From NCBI GenBank assembly GCA_965226755.1, contig CBDDDT010000003.1:1798001-1862000 (forward strand): a stretch of DNA of 64,000 nt. Direction: 5' to 3'. The notes beneath the pieces were generated by a model, which worked only from the letters and a program-made list of their open reading frames with translations, did no database searches and was not told the origin of the DNA. Below are positions 1 through 8,019 of this stretch, one piece after another. Numbering within the stretch: the first letter of the stretch is position 1; every line of letters starts with the position of its first letter. The translations under genes were made by a program, and so were the position numbers. Source of the stretch: Bog-113 sp965226755 (GTDB lineage Bacteria; Acidobacteriota; Terriglobia; Bryobacterales; Bryobacteraceae).

Positions 1-92
1 GGAGCTTCCCGGTGGCTCGACGCAAGCATGCTGGTTGGTAACAGCAGCAGGGGCGACACGGCCAGGACCGCTAGAGTGGAGATAGACTTCAT
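1..92 (-). CDS. DUF4331 family protein, N-terminal fragment cut by window edge
   Basis: Only the first 30 codons are inside the window. The peptide is a clear signal peptide (basic MKS start, leucine-rich core) followed by ASSHREAP, the characteristic mature N-terminus of DUF4331 proteins, a secreted family of unknown function. An AGAGG ribosome binding site lies about 8 bases before the ATG. The gene is downstream of, and in the same direction as, the transporter and TPR genes, so it may belong to one operon with them. The family call rests on this short motif and would need the sequence left of the window to confirm. Confidence 0.6.
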   Translation of the reverse strand, partial: MKSISTLAVLAVSPLLLLPTSMLASSHREA

Positions 93-198
93 TCGTTAAA
101 CCTCTTTGATGACGCGAGAGTTACAGGGCAGCATAAGACCCTGCGATACGATTACGGTGGGATTTTAATATCGGATGCTGATAAATACAGGATTCTTA

Positions 199-2493
199 TT
201 AGTGCGCTATCCAGTGGACCTGCGAACGGAATAGACCATCCACAAACCCGATCTGAAAAACCAGGAATAAGCCGAAGGACAAACTGGCGAAGCCGGATAA
301 CGTGGTCAGATAAGAGGTGATCCGGGCTGACTTCGCCTGCGCATAAACTAACGGCAGGGAGATGGCGCATGTCATCAGCATCATCCCGAGCATCGTGCCA
401 AACCCGAAGACCAGCAGATATCCGCACGCCCAAAAAGGGTTCCGAATCGTCGACAGCACTAAAAGCGCGACTGCCGCGGAGCCGGCCAATCCGTGCACCA
501 ACCCTATAAAGAGCGGACGAATCGAATGAAACAGTCCGAGTTTGCCCGGTTTAGCCGAAAGCGCTCCGGCGGCGATGGAATTCGGCGCCGCTGAAAAGCG
601 CGCGGTGATTTTCCCCAGGGCGCCCGTCAAATTCAAGATCCCGAGCAGGACCAGCATCAGCGCCACCGCGAACTCCATCGAAAGTCCCAGCCGCGGCGGG
701 ATCACAAAACCGAAAACGATAATTGCCGTTCCCACCAGGAAAATCGTGATCGTATGTCCCAGCCCCCACAGCAATCCGATCGAGACGGAACTGCGAATTG
801 AGCCTTGGCGGGTGACCAGCGTGGACACGGCCACCACATGGTCGGAATCCGTCGAATGCCGCATCCCGAGAAACAGCCCCAGCAGAACCACCGCCAGAAA
901 AGGAACCAGGTGCTCCCGCGAAATGCCGGACCAGTGCGCCATCAGCGGCTGAAGCGATGAGTAGACAATCGCGCAACCGGCAATCGCCATGAACACCGAG
1001 GACCCCAGCGGTAAGTAACGCGAAAATGCGCCGGGAATGCGGAATCTGGAAACGGCCAGACGTTTGGCGTAAACGACCAACAGCCCGATCGAGATCAGCA
1101 CCGCGGCTAACCCGGCGCTGAACGCCACGATAAGAAAGAGACCAAAGCCGATGCGATGCAGCGAGAACGCGCTGAGCAACACCACCAATGCGCCCGGACA
1201 AGGGATAATGCCACCCGTAACACCCAGAATAAAGAGTTGGCGCAGAGAGATAGGTCTGCTGGAACTGCGCGCCGGCGCCGTCGTCGTTTTGGTAAGAGAC
1301 TGTAACCAGTGCGAGTGCGATTCACCCGGAGTGTGCGAATGATCGCCCGATTCCCCTGACAAAGTGCGGATGAAAATCAACGTTCCCACCGCCACCACGC
1401 TGAATCCGGAGATCGCTCCCAGAATCGGATAGAGCCGGTCGGGAACTATATACTGCGCCGCGTATAACGTGATTAAACCCAGCGCGAAAACGCCCGCGGT
1501 ATGAGAAACCGTCACGATCGCGCCCAATAAGATCGCGTGCCGCGCCGAACCATGCGAGCCCACTAAGTACGATGCCACGATGGTCTTCCCGTGACCCGGC
1601 TCCAGCGCGTGCAAAGCCCCCAATGCCGCCGCGATGAGGGCCGCGCTCAGAAGGAAGAAAAATCCGAGCGGAGCTTGCGAAGTAATGAGCTGTGTGAAAG
1701 CGCTGCGCGGAGTGGAAGGGGAAGAAGCCGCGCGCGTCTGAGGCGCGACGGCGCCCGTTGACAAAGCGGCCGCGGCCGGTTTCTTCACAGGCGCTGCTGC
1801 AATCGATGCGGAAGCCGTTCCTGCCCGCGGAGCTTGCGCGCTGACCGCACGCGGCGTTTCCGGCGCCGCGCTAATCACCGGCGCCTCCCGCGTAAACGCC
1901 GCCGCCGCCGTCAAGTCCTGAGGAGGCGCGGTGAGCAGATCGGGCGCATAGACTTTCAACTCCGAGCTGCGGTCCTGAGCGCTAACCGAACTCCGCTCGA
2001 TAGTCACCCCGTCGCCCGATTGCACGACGATCTCTTTCCACCCGGCGCGATTGGGAAAATTATCGTCCGCGTAAGCCAGTTCGTCATGCGGCAGAAACCC
2101 GCTAAGCTTCGCGCGGAAACGGAGTTGAATCCTCAAAGTAGGCAGACCGCCCGCGCCCGGAGCGAAGCTCGCGGCCCGCGCCACCGGATTCAACGCCACT
2201 GGATGCCCGTCTACCTGCAACGATAGCCCTCGTGCCAGCACCGTTGATTCGGCGCGCGCATAAGTCTCCAGACCGGTTTTCGTGCTCTCGGGCGAAAGGC
2301 CGTTCTGCTGAATCTCCTGAAACGCGGGAATCTCGGCCATGTCGATGATGTACAGAACATCCACCGCTTGCCGCTCCACCTTCAGCCGCGTGTAATGGTT
2401 GATGCTGAAGTTGCCCATCGGATGGGCGAAGGCGGGCGCGCCTGCCAGCAGCGCGGCGAACATCAGCAGGTAAGAAGAGGTGCGTAACATCAT
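199..2493 (-). CDS. NicO/RcnA-type nickel-cobalt transporter with two transport modules
   Basis: A 764-residue membrane protein. It has a signal peptide ending in FAHP and an exported N-terminal domain (about 25-200) of the kind that precedes NicO-family permeases. An Ala/Pro-rich linker follows (about 205-265), then two membrane modules. The first carries HALEPGHGK (about residue 295), the metal-site helix typical of NicO/RcnA. The second carries HSTDSDH (about residue 545), matching the H-x4-D-H signature of NiCoT/HoxN-like permeases. Ordinary family members have one module, so this is an unusually long protein. A His-rich loop (HSHTPGESHSH) between modules could bind metal. It starts directly after the TAG stop of the TPR gene, implying translational coupling. 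Metal export versus import, and the metal itself, cannot be told from sequence. Confidence 0.75.
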   Translation of the reverse strand: MMLRTSSYLLMFAALLAGAPAFAHPMGNFSINHYTRLKVERQAVDVLYIIDMAEIPAFQEIQQNGLSPESTKTGLETYARAESTVLARGLSLQVDGHPVALNPVARAASFAPGAGGLPTLRIQLRFRAKLSGFLPHDELAYADDNFPNRAGWKEIVVQSGDGVTIERSSVSAQDRSSELKVYAPDLLTAPPQDLTAAAAFTREAPVISAAPETPRAVSAQAPRAGTASASIAAAPVKKPAAAALSTGAVAPQTRAASSPSTPRSAFTQLITSQAPLGFFFLLSAALIAAALGALHALEPGHGKTIVASYLVGSHGSARHAILLGAIVTVSHTAGVFALGLITLYAAQYIVPDRLYPILGAISGFSVVAVGTLIFIRTLSGESGDHSHTPGESHSHWLQSLTKTTTAPARSSSRPISLRQLFILGVTGGIIPCPGALVVLLSAFSLHRIGFGLFLIVAFSAGLAAVLISIGLLVVYAKRLAVSRFRIPGAFSRYLPLGSSVFMAIAGCAIVYSSLQPLMAHWSGISREHLVPFLAVVLLGLFLGMRHSTDSDHVVAVSTLVTRQGSIRSSVSIGLLWGLGHTITIFLVGTAIIVFGFVIPPRLGLSMEFAVALMLVLLGILNLTGALGKITARFSAAPNSIAAGALSAKPGKLGLFHSIRPLFIGLVHGLAGSAAVALLVLSTIRNPFWACGYLLVFGFGTMLGMMLMTCAISLPLVYAQAKSARITSYLTTLSGFASLSFGLFLVFQIGFVDGLFRSQVHWIAH

Positions 2494-3840
2494 CTACCTG
2501 GAAGCTGTGGCCGAACTGGACGCATCGCTCGTGTCGGGCCTGATTGCCAGCAGCACTTGAGCAGCCGTCGCCGCATACAGCGGGTGGAACGCCGGGTTCA
2601 AAGCGAGAGCTTCTTTCAGATCCCGCGCGGCCGCCGCTTCGTCTTTGTTGGCTTTCGCGATCATCCCGGCGTGGAAAAGCAGAATCGAATCCTGTGTGTG
2701 AAATCGCGTCGCCTTGCTTATGGCGTCCGCGGCTTCCGGAACGCGCCCGAGCTTGAATAAGACCCAGGCCAGCGTGTCCCAAGTATAAACGTCGCGGCGG
2801 ATCTGCAACTCCTTCCGCGCCATGTCGAGCGCTGCCTCCAGATGCGTGTTCTGGTCGGCATAAAACAGCGCGAGTTCGCGGTTCGCCAGGCTTTCGTTCA
2901 ATTTTCCGATGCGTGCGATATATTCCACTAAGTCGTACTCCCGCCGCGCACTCTTGCTATCGCCGCTTCGCGTTAAAACGTCGCCGAGTTCGGCCACATA
3001 TTGCGGGAACGGCACGACGTCGAGCGACTTCTTATAGAGTTCGATCGATTCGGGGAAGCGCCCCTGCGCGCCGCGCAACTTACCTAAACCCGCGAGCGCG
3101 CGGTAGTGGACCGGATCGGCTGCCAGACCCGCGCGGTACGCCAGATCGGCTTCCGTCATCAGCCCTGCCTGGAAGCACCGTTCCCCTAATTCGTAATAGA
3201 GCCAGGCCAGATTTTCCCTCGGGACATTCGTCTGAAGGCCCGCGGCGATAGCCTTCTTCATTAGTTCGATCGCCGCCGCCGAATCGCCATGGATGAAGCG
3301 GAGATAAGCCATGCGGCTATCGAGCAGATAGCTCATTTGGATTTCCGCGGACGACGCCGCCCCGAGGGCGCGCGCCGCCTGGTACGCGGCTTCCGCGTTC
3401 TCGTAATCCCCCAGATCGGTATAAGCATCGCCTTCGATCGCGAACGCGCTTAGATTTCCCGAGCCGAGCGCAATCGCCTGCTGCGTCACCGTGAGCACGT
3501 CGTTGAACCGATGCTCGCCCATGTAGACAAGAGCCAGATGAACCAGGGGATCGGCTCGATGGAAATCCGAGGGCGCGAGTTCCAAAGAGCGCGTGAGCGC
3601 CTTTTCCGCCAGGTCGAAGTTCGCGACGTCGCCCGTTTCGCGCGCTTTCTGAAAAAAGGCGGCGCCCAGTTCGTCCAACTTTCGATAATCGCCAGGCTGC
3701 TCCTTCACCATTCGCTGCGCGGCTTGGATGCGCAGATCCGTGGCCGAAGCCCCGGCCCTGGCCGGATCGCTAGAGGCCCCCGCGGCCGCCGCGGCGCAGG
3801 CGAGGAAGAGAAATGCTGGAAGTCGCGGAATCAAAGCCAA
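2494..3840 (-). CDS. secreted tetratricopeptide-repeat protein
   Basis: A 448-residue protein with an N-terminal signal peptide (MALIPRLPAFLFLACAAAAA) followed by roughly ten TPR-like helix pairs, with recurring A-x-LG-x4-A-x2-AYQAA patterns through to the C-terminus. It is probably a periplasmic scaffold; no catalytic motif is visible. The start must be TTG at 3840 or a later TTG, because an in-frame TGA lies two codons upstream. The transporter begins immediately after its stop, so the two are co-transcribed. The first codons and upstream region are duplicated in degenerate form at 5461-5681. Confidence 0.75.
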   Translation of the reverse strand: MALIPRLPAFLFLACAAAAAGASSDPARAGASATDLRIQAAQRMVKEQPGDYRKLDELGAAFFQKARETGDVANFDLAEKALTRSLELAPSDFHRADPLVHLALVYMGEHRFNDVLTVTQQAIALGSGNLSAFAIEGDAYTDLGDYENAEAAYQAARALGAASSAEIQMSYLLDSRMAYLRFIHGDSAAAIELMKKAIAAGLQTNVPRENLAWLYYELGERCFQAGLMTEADLAYRAGLAADPVHYRALAGLGKLRGAQGRFPESIELYKKSLDVVPFPQYVAELGDVLTRSGDSKSARREYDLVEYIARIGKLNESLANRELALFYADQNTHLEAALDMARKELQIRRDVYTWDTLAWVLFKLGRVPEAADAISKATRFHTQDSILLFHAGMIAKANKDEAAAARDLKEALALNPAFHPLYAATAAQVLLAIRPDTSDASSSATASR

Positions 3841-3963
3841 CCATCAGAGCTTACGCGCGGGGGGAATTTCCGGATGTCGCAAACTTTCGCAACGCCAAGA
3901 CACCCACTGCTTATGGATTGAACGGCGCCGTCAGCGCGGTCTGTCCCGACGAATTCGCGATCA
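3730..3963. repeat. duplicated segment, copy A (5' end of the TPR gene plus upstream DNA)
   Basis: This stretch matches 5461-5681 with only scattered substitutions over its central 115 bases, from about 3831 to 3947. It includes the signal-peptide codons of the TPR gene, its upstream region and the 3' end of a preceding open frame. Copy B has lost about 45 bases of the Ala-rich signal-peptide part and gained a short insertion. Copy A is the functional version because it heads the intact TPR gene. Confidence 0.85.
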
Positions 3964-4000
3964 GAAGTTGATACGCCCCGTTCACCAGCGACCGCCCCGA
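3911..4000 (-). pseudogene. 3' remnant of a secreted protein gene
   Basis: Reading on the minus strand, the last codons give ANSSGQTALTAPFNP and then TAA. The same ending, with small changes, occurs at the second copy of the duplicated segment (5627). No start or complete domain can be joined to it here, and the 178-residue gene upstream is in another frame. I interpret it as a leftover gene tail that was duplicated with the adjoining DNA. Confidence 0.3.
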
Positions 4001-4067
4001 GAGGAGGTGACGGCCAGAAACGCTTCGCCCGCTCGTCAAATCGGCATCTGGCGTTCCGCCCCGTTGA

Positions 4068-4604
4068 CTAGGACTTCGGGCCACTGCCTCGCAAATCTGG
4101 TGCTGATGCCAGCCAAGCGGCAGAAAACTCAGCGATGGCGCGAATGCAGGTAAACACGTCCCCACTGCCGCAAATGTCATAAGTGTTGGGAATATATAGC
4201 GAGAGTTCCGTGGCGCGATCCCCAAGCTTTAGGGCCTCGGACGAGATCGGCTTGCCCGTTGCGTACGTCAGATAAAGAGTTCTAGACGCATAGAGATAAG
4301 AGAAGGCTTCCGCCACCACGTCATTCCACCTCAAGTCCATCGCCTCAGATCGTACGGTCGCCATATTCCGCTTGAGGTAGTTCTCAGCGTCCTTGGTCGC
4401 CGGTTTTATGAGAAGTGCCTCGTTAACCACTGCCACAGCTAGGAAATTAGCATCTTCAGCGCCATAGCGTGGCCTGTACTCCGCCACGAGGCGCGCGAAA
4501 ATTCCAAGTTGGAGATTCGAATAACTTGCTTGAAGCATTGCCGCAGCTTCTCGATTCTTCGGACTGCCAAACATTTGATTTAAAGCGACCTCCTCGGAGA
4601 CCAC
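4068..4604 (-). CDS. hypothetical protein, 178 residues
   Basis: I do not recognise this protein. It is a soluble, mainly helical sequence with one Cys pair (DICGSGDVFTC, about residues 143-153) and no signal peptide from the GTG start at 4604. The frame stays open about 12 codons further upstream to a TAG near 4640, so the start is uncertain. It lies in a degraded stretch between the duplicated segments, divergent from the small gene at 4643. Codon composition fits a real gene, but it may be a relic. Confidence 0.45.
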   Translation of the reverse strand: MVSEEVALNQMFGSPKNREAAAMLQASYSNLQLGIFARLVAEYRPRYGAEDANFLAVAVVNEALLIKPATKDAENYLKRNMATVRSEAMDLRWNDVVAEAFSYLYASRTLYLTYATGKPISSEALKLGDRATELSLYIPNTYDICGSGDVFTCIRAIAEFSAAWLASAPDLRGSGPKS

Positions 4605-4642
4605 TAGGATAACGCGTGCTCGCGGTGCGTTACGATAGTCCT

Positions 4643-4834
4643 ATGCAACAAGTCTTCGAGCAACCGTTGAAGGCGTGGTTCAGCGAATCTCGATTCACGT
4701 ACATTCCGGACGGGCACGAGATTGAGTTGACCAGCGTACTACAAAACGGACGCAGGCGCGTTCACCGGGCGGGGAACACCGAGGGAATGCAGTTCGTGAT
4801 GGTGGACGAAGCCGAGTTGCTGCGCGCAACTTAA
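4643..4834 (+). CDS. small hypothetical protein, 63 residues
   Basis: I do not recognise this protein. The ATG at 4643 gives MQQVFEQPLKAWF and is preferred over the in-frame GTG at 4616. The product is short, charged and soluble, without membrane or metal motifs. It lies between two minus-strand hypothetical genes in a decaying region. Confidence 0.35.
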   Translation: MQQVFEQPLKAWFSESRFTYIPDGHEIELTSVLQNGRRRVHRAGNTEGMQFVMVDEAELLRAT

Positions 4835-4867
4835 CGACAGCCGCTTTTCCTTTGGCTGCGTCTTCTA

Positions 4868-5332
4868 TCATCGCGGTCTAAATGTTCGCGCTGCTCGAGA
4901 CGTGACGAAGACGCTAATCGAGACACTTCCGTGCGTCGACACCAATTGCACCACGACGTTTCCATCTGAGGCATCCCAGAGGAATAATCCATTGTTCTTG
5001 GACACGGGACGCCCGGGCAGCGACTCGCAGAAGGAAAGAACTCCCATCGCCTTGGTCTCTGCCGTCGCCTCGTCCGGCATCACCAAATAGGCGGCGACTT
5101 TGTAAATTATGCCGTTCACAGTTCCAAGTTGCACATCCCAAACATCGCCCAAGAAATCGACTGGTGAAGCGTTGTAGTTCACTTCGCCCTAAAACTGCCG
5201 AACCATCACGGCATACCCAGTAGGAGACAATTCACTGAGCCCGCGAATCCCTTCAAGTGGACCATCGATCCTGTAGTATTCTCCAATGGAAAAAACCGGA
5301 TGTGTCGCAGCTTTCCTCCCAAATAAAGGCAT
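4868..5332 (-). pseudogene. hypothetical protein gene interrupted by one in-frame amber codon
   Basis: From the ATG at 5332 the frame reads 47 codons (MPLFGRKAATHPVFSIGEYY onward), meets TAG at 5189-5191, and then continues in the same frame for 106 more residues ending FVTSRAARTFRPR. There is no frameshift; one base change explains the break. The composition is continuous on both sides. The protein family is not recognised. Either the gene died recently, the base is a sequencing error, or translation restarts at the GTG at 5182 to give a 104-residue C-terminal fragment. Confidence 0.6.
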
Positions 5333-5460
5333 AGTTTGCAGAAGATCGCAACATACGCCAGCCAGCGCACCCGTCCCAAGCCCTACCCAAATTTAAGCCC
5401 TCGCTACCGCCGCTGTCGCCCGGCGTGCCTCATTCCCCCAGGGGAGAGGAACAACTGGAC

Positions 5461-5681
5461 GCGCAGATCCGTAGCGGCGGCGCAGGCGAGGAAGAGAGAC
5501 GCGAGAAATGCTGGAATCTCGGGAATCAAAGACAACCCTTGCGGAATCAAAGCCAACCGTCAGAGCTTACGCGCGGGGGGAATTTCCGGATGTCGCAAAC
5601 TTTTGCAATGCCAAAACGCCCACTGCTTATGGATTGAACGGCGCCGTCAGCGCCGGCTGTCCCGCCGAATTCGGCGATCGA
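5461..5681. repeat. duplicated segment, copy B (degenerate)
   Basis: Degenerate copy of 3730-3963. It begins with the same GCGCAGATCCGT, lacks about 45 bases of the Ala-rich signal-peptide coding part, has extra bases around 5495 and 5530, and then matches copy A closely to about 5660. It contains no intact TPR gene. Beyond it, the minus strand reads into an FG-GAP remnant. Confidence 0.85.
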
Positions 5682-5849
5682 GGAGCCAAGTCCTCCGCCG
5701 TTAAAAGGAAGTAAGTTCCCAACCGTGCCGTCGCCATTCCCTAACAGCACGCCGCTCCCCGCGACGGCAAGATCGGCGTGGCCATCCCCATTAAAGCCGC
5801 CAACTGCCACAGCATCTGGAAACAACCCGGCGTTGTAGCTCACAGCCGG
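5627..5849 (-). pseudogene. FG-GAP/VCBS repeat protein remnant
   Basis: The minus strand reads SYNAGLFPDAVAVGGFNGDG and then LAVAGSGVLLGNGDGTVG, a single FG-GAP/VCBS propeller repeat with the Asp/Asn/Gly calcium-binding turn FNGDGHAD. A stop sits just before it (5850-5852). Toward its 3' end the frame must shift near 5670 to reach the PALTAPFNP-stop ending seen also in copy A. It is a short leftover of a much larger secreted propeller protein. Confidence 0.55.
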
Positions 5850-6040
5850 TTAAAAGGTCCCGCCCCGTCTCGCGATTCGATACGAATCCTATGTCGCCAT
5901 GAATCCTATGTCGCCGATATAAGATAATCCGTTTGGAAGGCCTGCTTCACGGCAGAATCGACGCTAACAGAGACCTTCGCCAATAAGGGCGTCGGGGACA
6001 ACCAAGCAGGGAGAACCACACCATTTTCTGGCCGTATGTC
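5850..6040. other. non-coding stretch with a 15-bp tandem repeat
   Basis: No gene is visible. Two exact copies of GAATCCTATGTCGCC lie at 5884-5898 and 5901-5915, two bases apart. They resemble the short repeats found at insertion-sequence ends, but no transposase is adjacent. Confidence 0.4.
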
Positions 6041-6100
6041 TTTGAGGAATTTGGTCGGGCTGCCGGGATGTGAACCCGGGACCTCTTGCACCCCAAGCAA
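6041..6100 (-). other. att-like site: displaced 3' half of tRNA-Pro
   Basis: These 60 bases are identical to 13151-13210 except for one position (6070 against 13180, in the T-loop). They correspond to the anticodon loop through the 3' end of tRNA-Pro(GGG) plus 11 downstream bases. The similarity ends abruptly after CCCCAAGCAA, so no complete tRNA is present. This is the pattern expected when an element integrates at a tRNA 3' end: the gene is rebuilt at one junction and its original 3' end is left at the other. Confidence 0.85.
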
Positions 6101-6162
6101 CAAATATCAATCACTTACAGACCATCCCCACTGAAAACAAAAGGTTTATGCCGATGCGATTT

Positions 6163-6220
6163 GGACGCCACTTGGACGCCAAAACGCCAATTCGGGCCGT
6201 TTGGACTCCGAACGGACTCC
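6163..6220. promoter_or_regulatory. two phased GGACKCC repeat pairs inside the left att site
   Basis: GGACGCC occurs at 6163 and 6174, and GGACTCC at 6203 and 6214. Each pair is spaced exactly 11 bases, about one helical turn. A third pair of GGACTCC with the same spacing lies inside the right att site at 13097 and 13108. Short phased direct repeats flanking an attachment core are typical of integrase arm-type binding sites. That role is inferred. Confidence 0.55.
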
Positions 6221-6239
6221 ACTCCCGAGCCAGGTCCAG

Positions 6240-6656
6240 TCAGGTGATCGCGACGTGTCCAGCTTGTGAAACGCGCGCCACAAATGGGCCGGGTCGTGAG
6301 CGGAGGATGCGGAATATGCGTGGCAACGCTGCCACAAATGCGGCGGCGATCTCGTTGCCGCGCAAGTTCCCGGCGGTGAGGACGAATACCCTCGCGTTGC
6401 TGGCCCGCAGCGCGCTGATCTCCAGCGGACGGTACCTCATCCTCTGATCCTTTGTGAGTACCACCCAGCCGCGCTCTCCGACCGCCTTGAGCCAGACGCG
6501 GTCTTCCTCGTCTCGCGCAAAGTGATCGTCGTGAATCTCGACGACGAGTCCACAGTTGATGAGCTCCGTCCTGATCGGCTCTACGCCGAGCGACCTGTCG
6601 ATGAAGAAAACGGTTCCATCAGGCGGCTTCGCATCGGATGGCTTCTTCGATTGCAC
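6240..6656 (-). CDS. PIN-like (DUF5615/VapC45-type) toxin of a DUF433 pair
   Basis: A 138-residue protein. The N-terminal FFIDRSLG, the central EIHDDHF and EEDRVWL, and WVVLTKDQRMRYRP match the acidic core of PIN-like domain proteins found beside DUF433 antitoxins. These are presumed RNases. The conserved VFVLTAGNLRGNEIAAAF segment follows. The gene overlaps the 3' end of the upstream DUF433 gene by 38 bases, the usual antitoxin-first order with coupling. It is the gene nearest the left att site, as cargo modules often are. Its activity is inferred from the family only. Confidence 0.7.
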   Translation of the reverse strand: MQSKKPSDAKPPDGTVFFIDRSLGVEPIRTELINCGLVVEIHDDHFARDEEDRVWLKAVGERGWVVLTKDQRMRYRPLEISALRASNARVFVLTAGNLRGNEIAAAFVAALPRIFRILRSRPGPFVARVSQAGHVAIT

Positions 6657-7323
6657 TGGTCTCCAAACGGAAGTCCCGCACCAGGTCCGCTACGGAATCA
6701 CCAGCCTTATAGCGTTCATAGATGGATGAAACAGGAATGCCGGTTCCGGCGATCACCGGTCGGCCGAACGAAATCGCCGGATTCATGACGACGACACGGG
6801 GATCGGAAGCAGGGGCTGCGTCCGATTGGGTGTCGCGGGTGAAAGGATAAAGCTTGATCGGCAGCCCCTTCGCATCCCACTCAATGCGTTTGAGGTAAAC
6901 GCCGATGATTTCCTTCATCGCATGCTGGCCTTCCCGCGAAGCGTTGATCAACCCCCCGTAGCGTTCGACGAAAAGATCCAGACCGTCCGTCTGGAATGCC
7001 TGATCGATGAGAGGATGCTCAGCTGAAAACTGGCGACGCATATAGTCGAGGGCTTTGCGGACCTTGGGCAACTTCACGCCATGGCGGCGTCGAATTGCCG
7101 CCAGCACATGTGCCTCTACAAGATTGATAAAGGATAAGTACTGCTTCGTGGGGTCGTCGAGGTGAATTAAGGGGCGGGAACGCTTCGTCTGCCCACCGGC
7201 AGGATAGAGCCTCCCCACCACCCAGCTGCGGAGCGTCGCTTCGTGCATGCGGAGGTAGTGGGCTGCTTCCGCCACCGAGTAGGCGGGCGCCAGACGGGGA
7301 TCGTCATTCGTCTTGAACGCCAT
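6619..7323 (-). CDS. DUF433 antitoxin with N-terminal MerR-like helix-turn-helix
   Basis: A 234-residue protein in two parts. Residues about 12-60 (AYSVAEAAHYLRMHEATLRSW) form a MerR/excisionase-like DNA-binding helix-turn-helix. Residues about 175-230 form the DUF433 domain (GRPVIAGTGIPVSSIYERYKAGDSVADL), the usual partner of PIN-like toxins. It probably represses its own operon and binds the toxin encoded by the overlapping downstream gene. It lies just downstream of the recombinase remnant in the integrated element. Confidence 0.75.
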   Translation of the reverse strand: MAFKTNDDPRLAPAYSVAEAAHYLRMHEATLRSWVVGRLYPAGGQTKRSRPLIHLDDPTKQYLSFINLVEAHVLAAIRRRHGVKLPKVRKALDYMRRQFSAEHPLIDQAFQTDGLDLFVERYGGLINASREGQHAMKEIIGVYLKRIEWDAKGLPIKLYPFTRDTQSDAAPASDPRVVVMNPAISFGRPVIAGTGIPVSSIYERYKAGDSVADLVRDFRLETSAIEEAIRCEAA

Positions 7324-7384
7324 TTCTTCCTCTCAAACATTATCGACCCGCCGTGTTGCTGCAAGCAAGGCGGCGCGCCAAGAA

Positions 7385-7699
7385 CTACTGTACGAGGATG
7401 GTCGATGGAACTGCGGTCGCCACGGTCGGGGGTGGTTGTGGCGGAGTCGGTGTTGCAGGGGATGGGCCGACGGCGCTCAATTCTGGCTTTTTTGCCGCGA
7501 CGGAAAGCTTCTGCTCGATGCGGCGTGTCAATTCGTTTTGCCGCTCAGCCGTGACGAAGGTATATTCGCCGGTCATCTCAAGGTCGCTGTGGCCAGCGAT
7601 CTTCGACGCCTCAATGGCGCTCCCGCCGACCGGTTGCCGCCAAGTGATGTTCGCGCGCCGGAATGAGTGCGGACCGAGCCCCTCAAAATCGCAGTTCTC
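7385..7699 (-). pseudogene. tyrosine recombinase (phage-type integrase), C-terminal fragment
   Basis: The minus strand reads CDFEGLGPHSFRRANITWRQ, then GSAIEASKIAGHSDLEMTGEY, and ends at a TAG at 7385. This contains the HxxR box (HSFR), the following His (AGHSD) and the catalytic Tyr (GEYT) of tyrosine recombinases, followed by a Pro-rich tail. The N-terminal and central domains, including the first catalytic Arg, are missing: at 7699 the sequence joins an unrelated ASPIC fragment. It is probably the remains of the enzyme that inserted the element at tRNA-Pro. Confidence 0.75.
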
Positions 7700-7764
7700 T
7701 GCCAGCGGTGATCGCCGGTCGCGTCATTGCGCAGCAGCGAAGGCGGCTCGTTCAGATTGACGAT
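7699..7764 (-). pseudogene. ASPIC/UnbV protein fragment, inverted piece
   Basis: The minus strand encodes IVNLNEPPSLLRNDATGDHR, the segment that normally follows FGDFDNDGxLD in ASPIC/UnbV-type FG-GAP proteins. Its natural predecessor is found on the opposite strand at 7795-8019, so the gene was broken and one part flipped. The 3' side abuts the integrase fragment. Confidence 0.6.
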
Positions 7765-7794
7765 TGCCGAAGCGTGTCATTGCGGCGGCGCCGG

Positions 7795-8019
7795 AATAAC
7801 GACGGGCAACCCGATTTGTTCCTAGTGACCGGGGGCGTCTATCCGGAACTGGAAGCGCATCTACCGGATCAGCCCTTCAAGACGCCGCGAGTGATCTTCC
7901 GCAAGCTGGGCGACGGCCGGTTCGAAGAACTCACCGACGCCTGACCCGGGATTCGCACAGCGCACGCGAGCCGGGGCTGCGCCTTTGGCGACTTCGATAA
8001 CGACGGCTACCTCGACGTT
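7795..8019 (+). pseudogene. ASPIC/UnbV-type FG-GAP protein fragment
   Basis: The frame reads NNDGQPDLFLVTGGVYPELE, then TPRVIFRKLGDGRFEELTDA, a TGA at 7942-7944, and continues in the same frame PGIRTAHASRGCAFGDFDND to YLDV. Relatives have Gly at the TGA position, so a single G-to-T change made the stop. It is part of a secreted calcium-binding propeller protein. Both ends are truncated and the next part lies inverted at 7699-7764. Confidence 0.65.

Noticed and set aside
5884..5915. Two GAATCCTATGTCGCC copies as insertion-sequence ends
   Set aside because: No transposase or matching inverted copy is found nearby, so only a tandem repeat is claimed.
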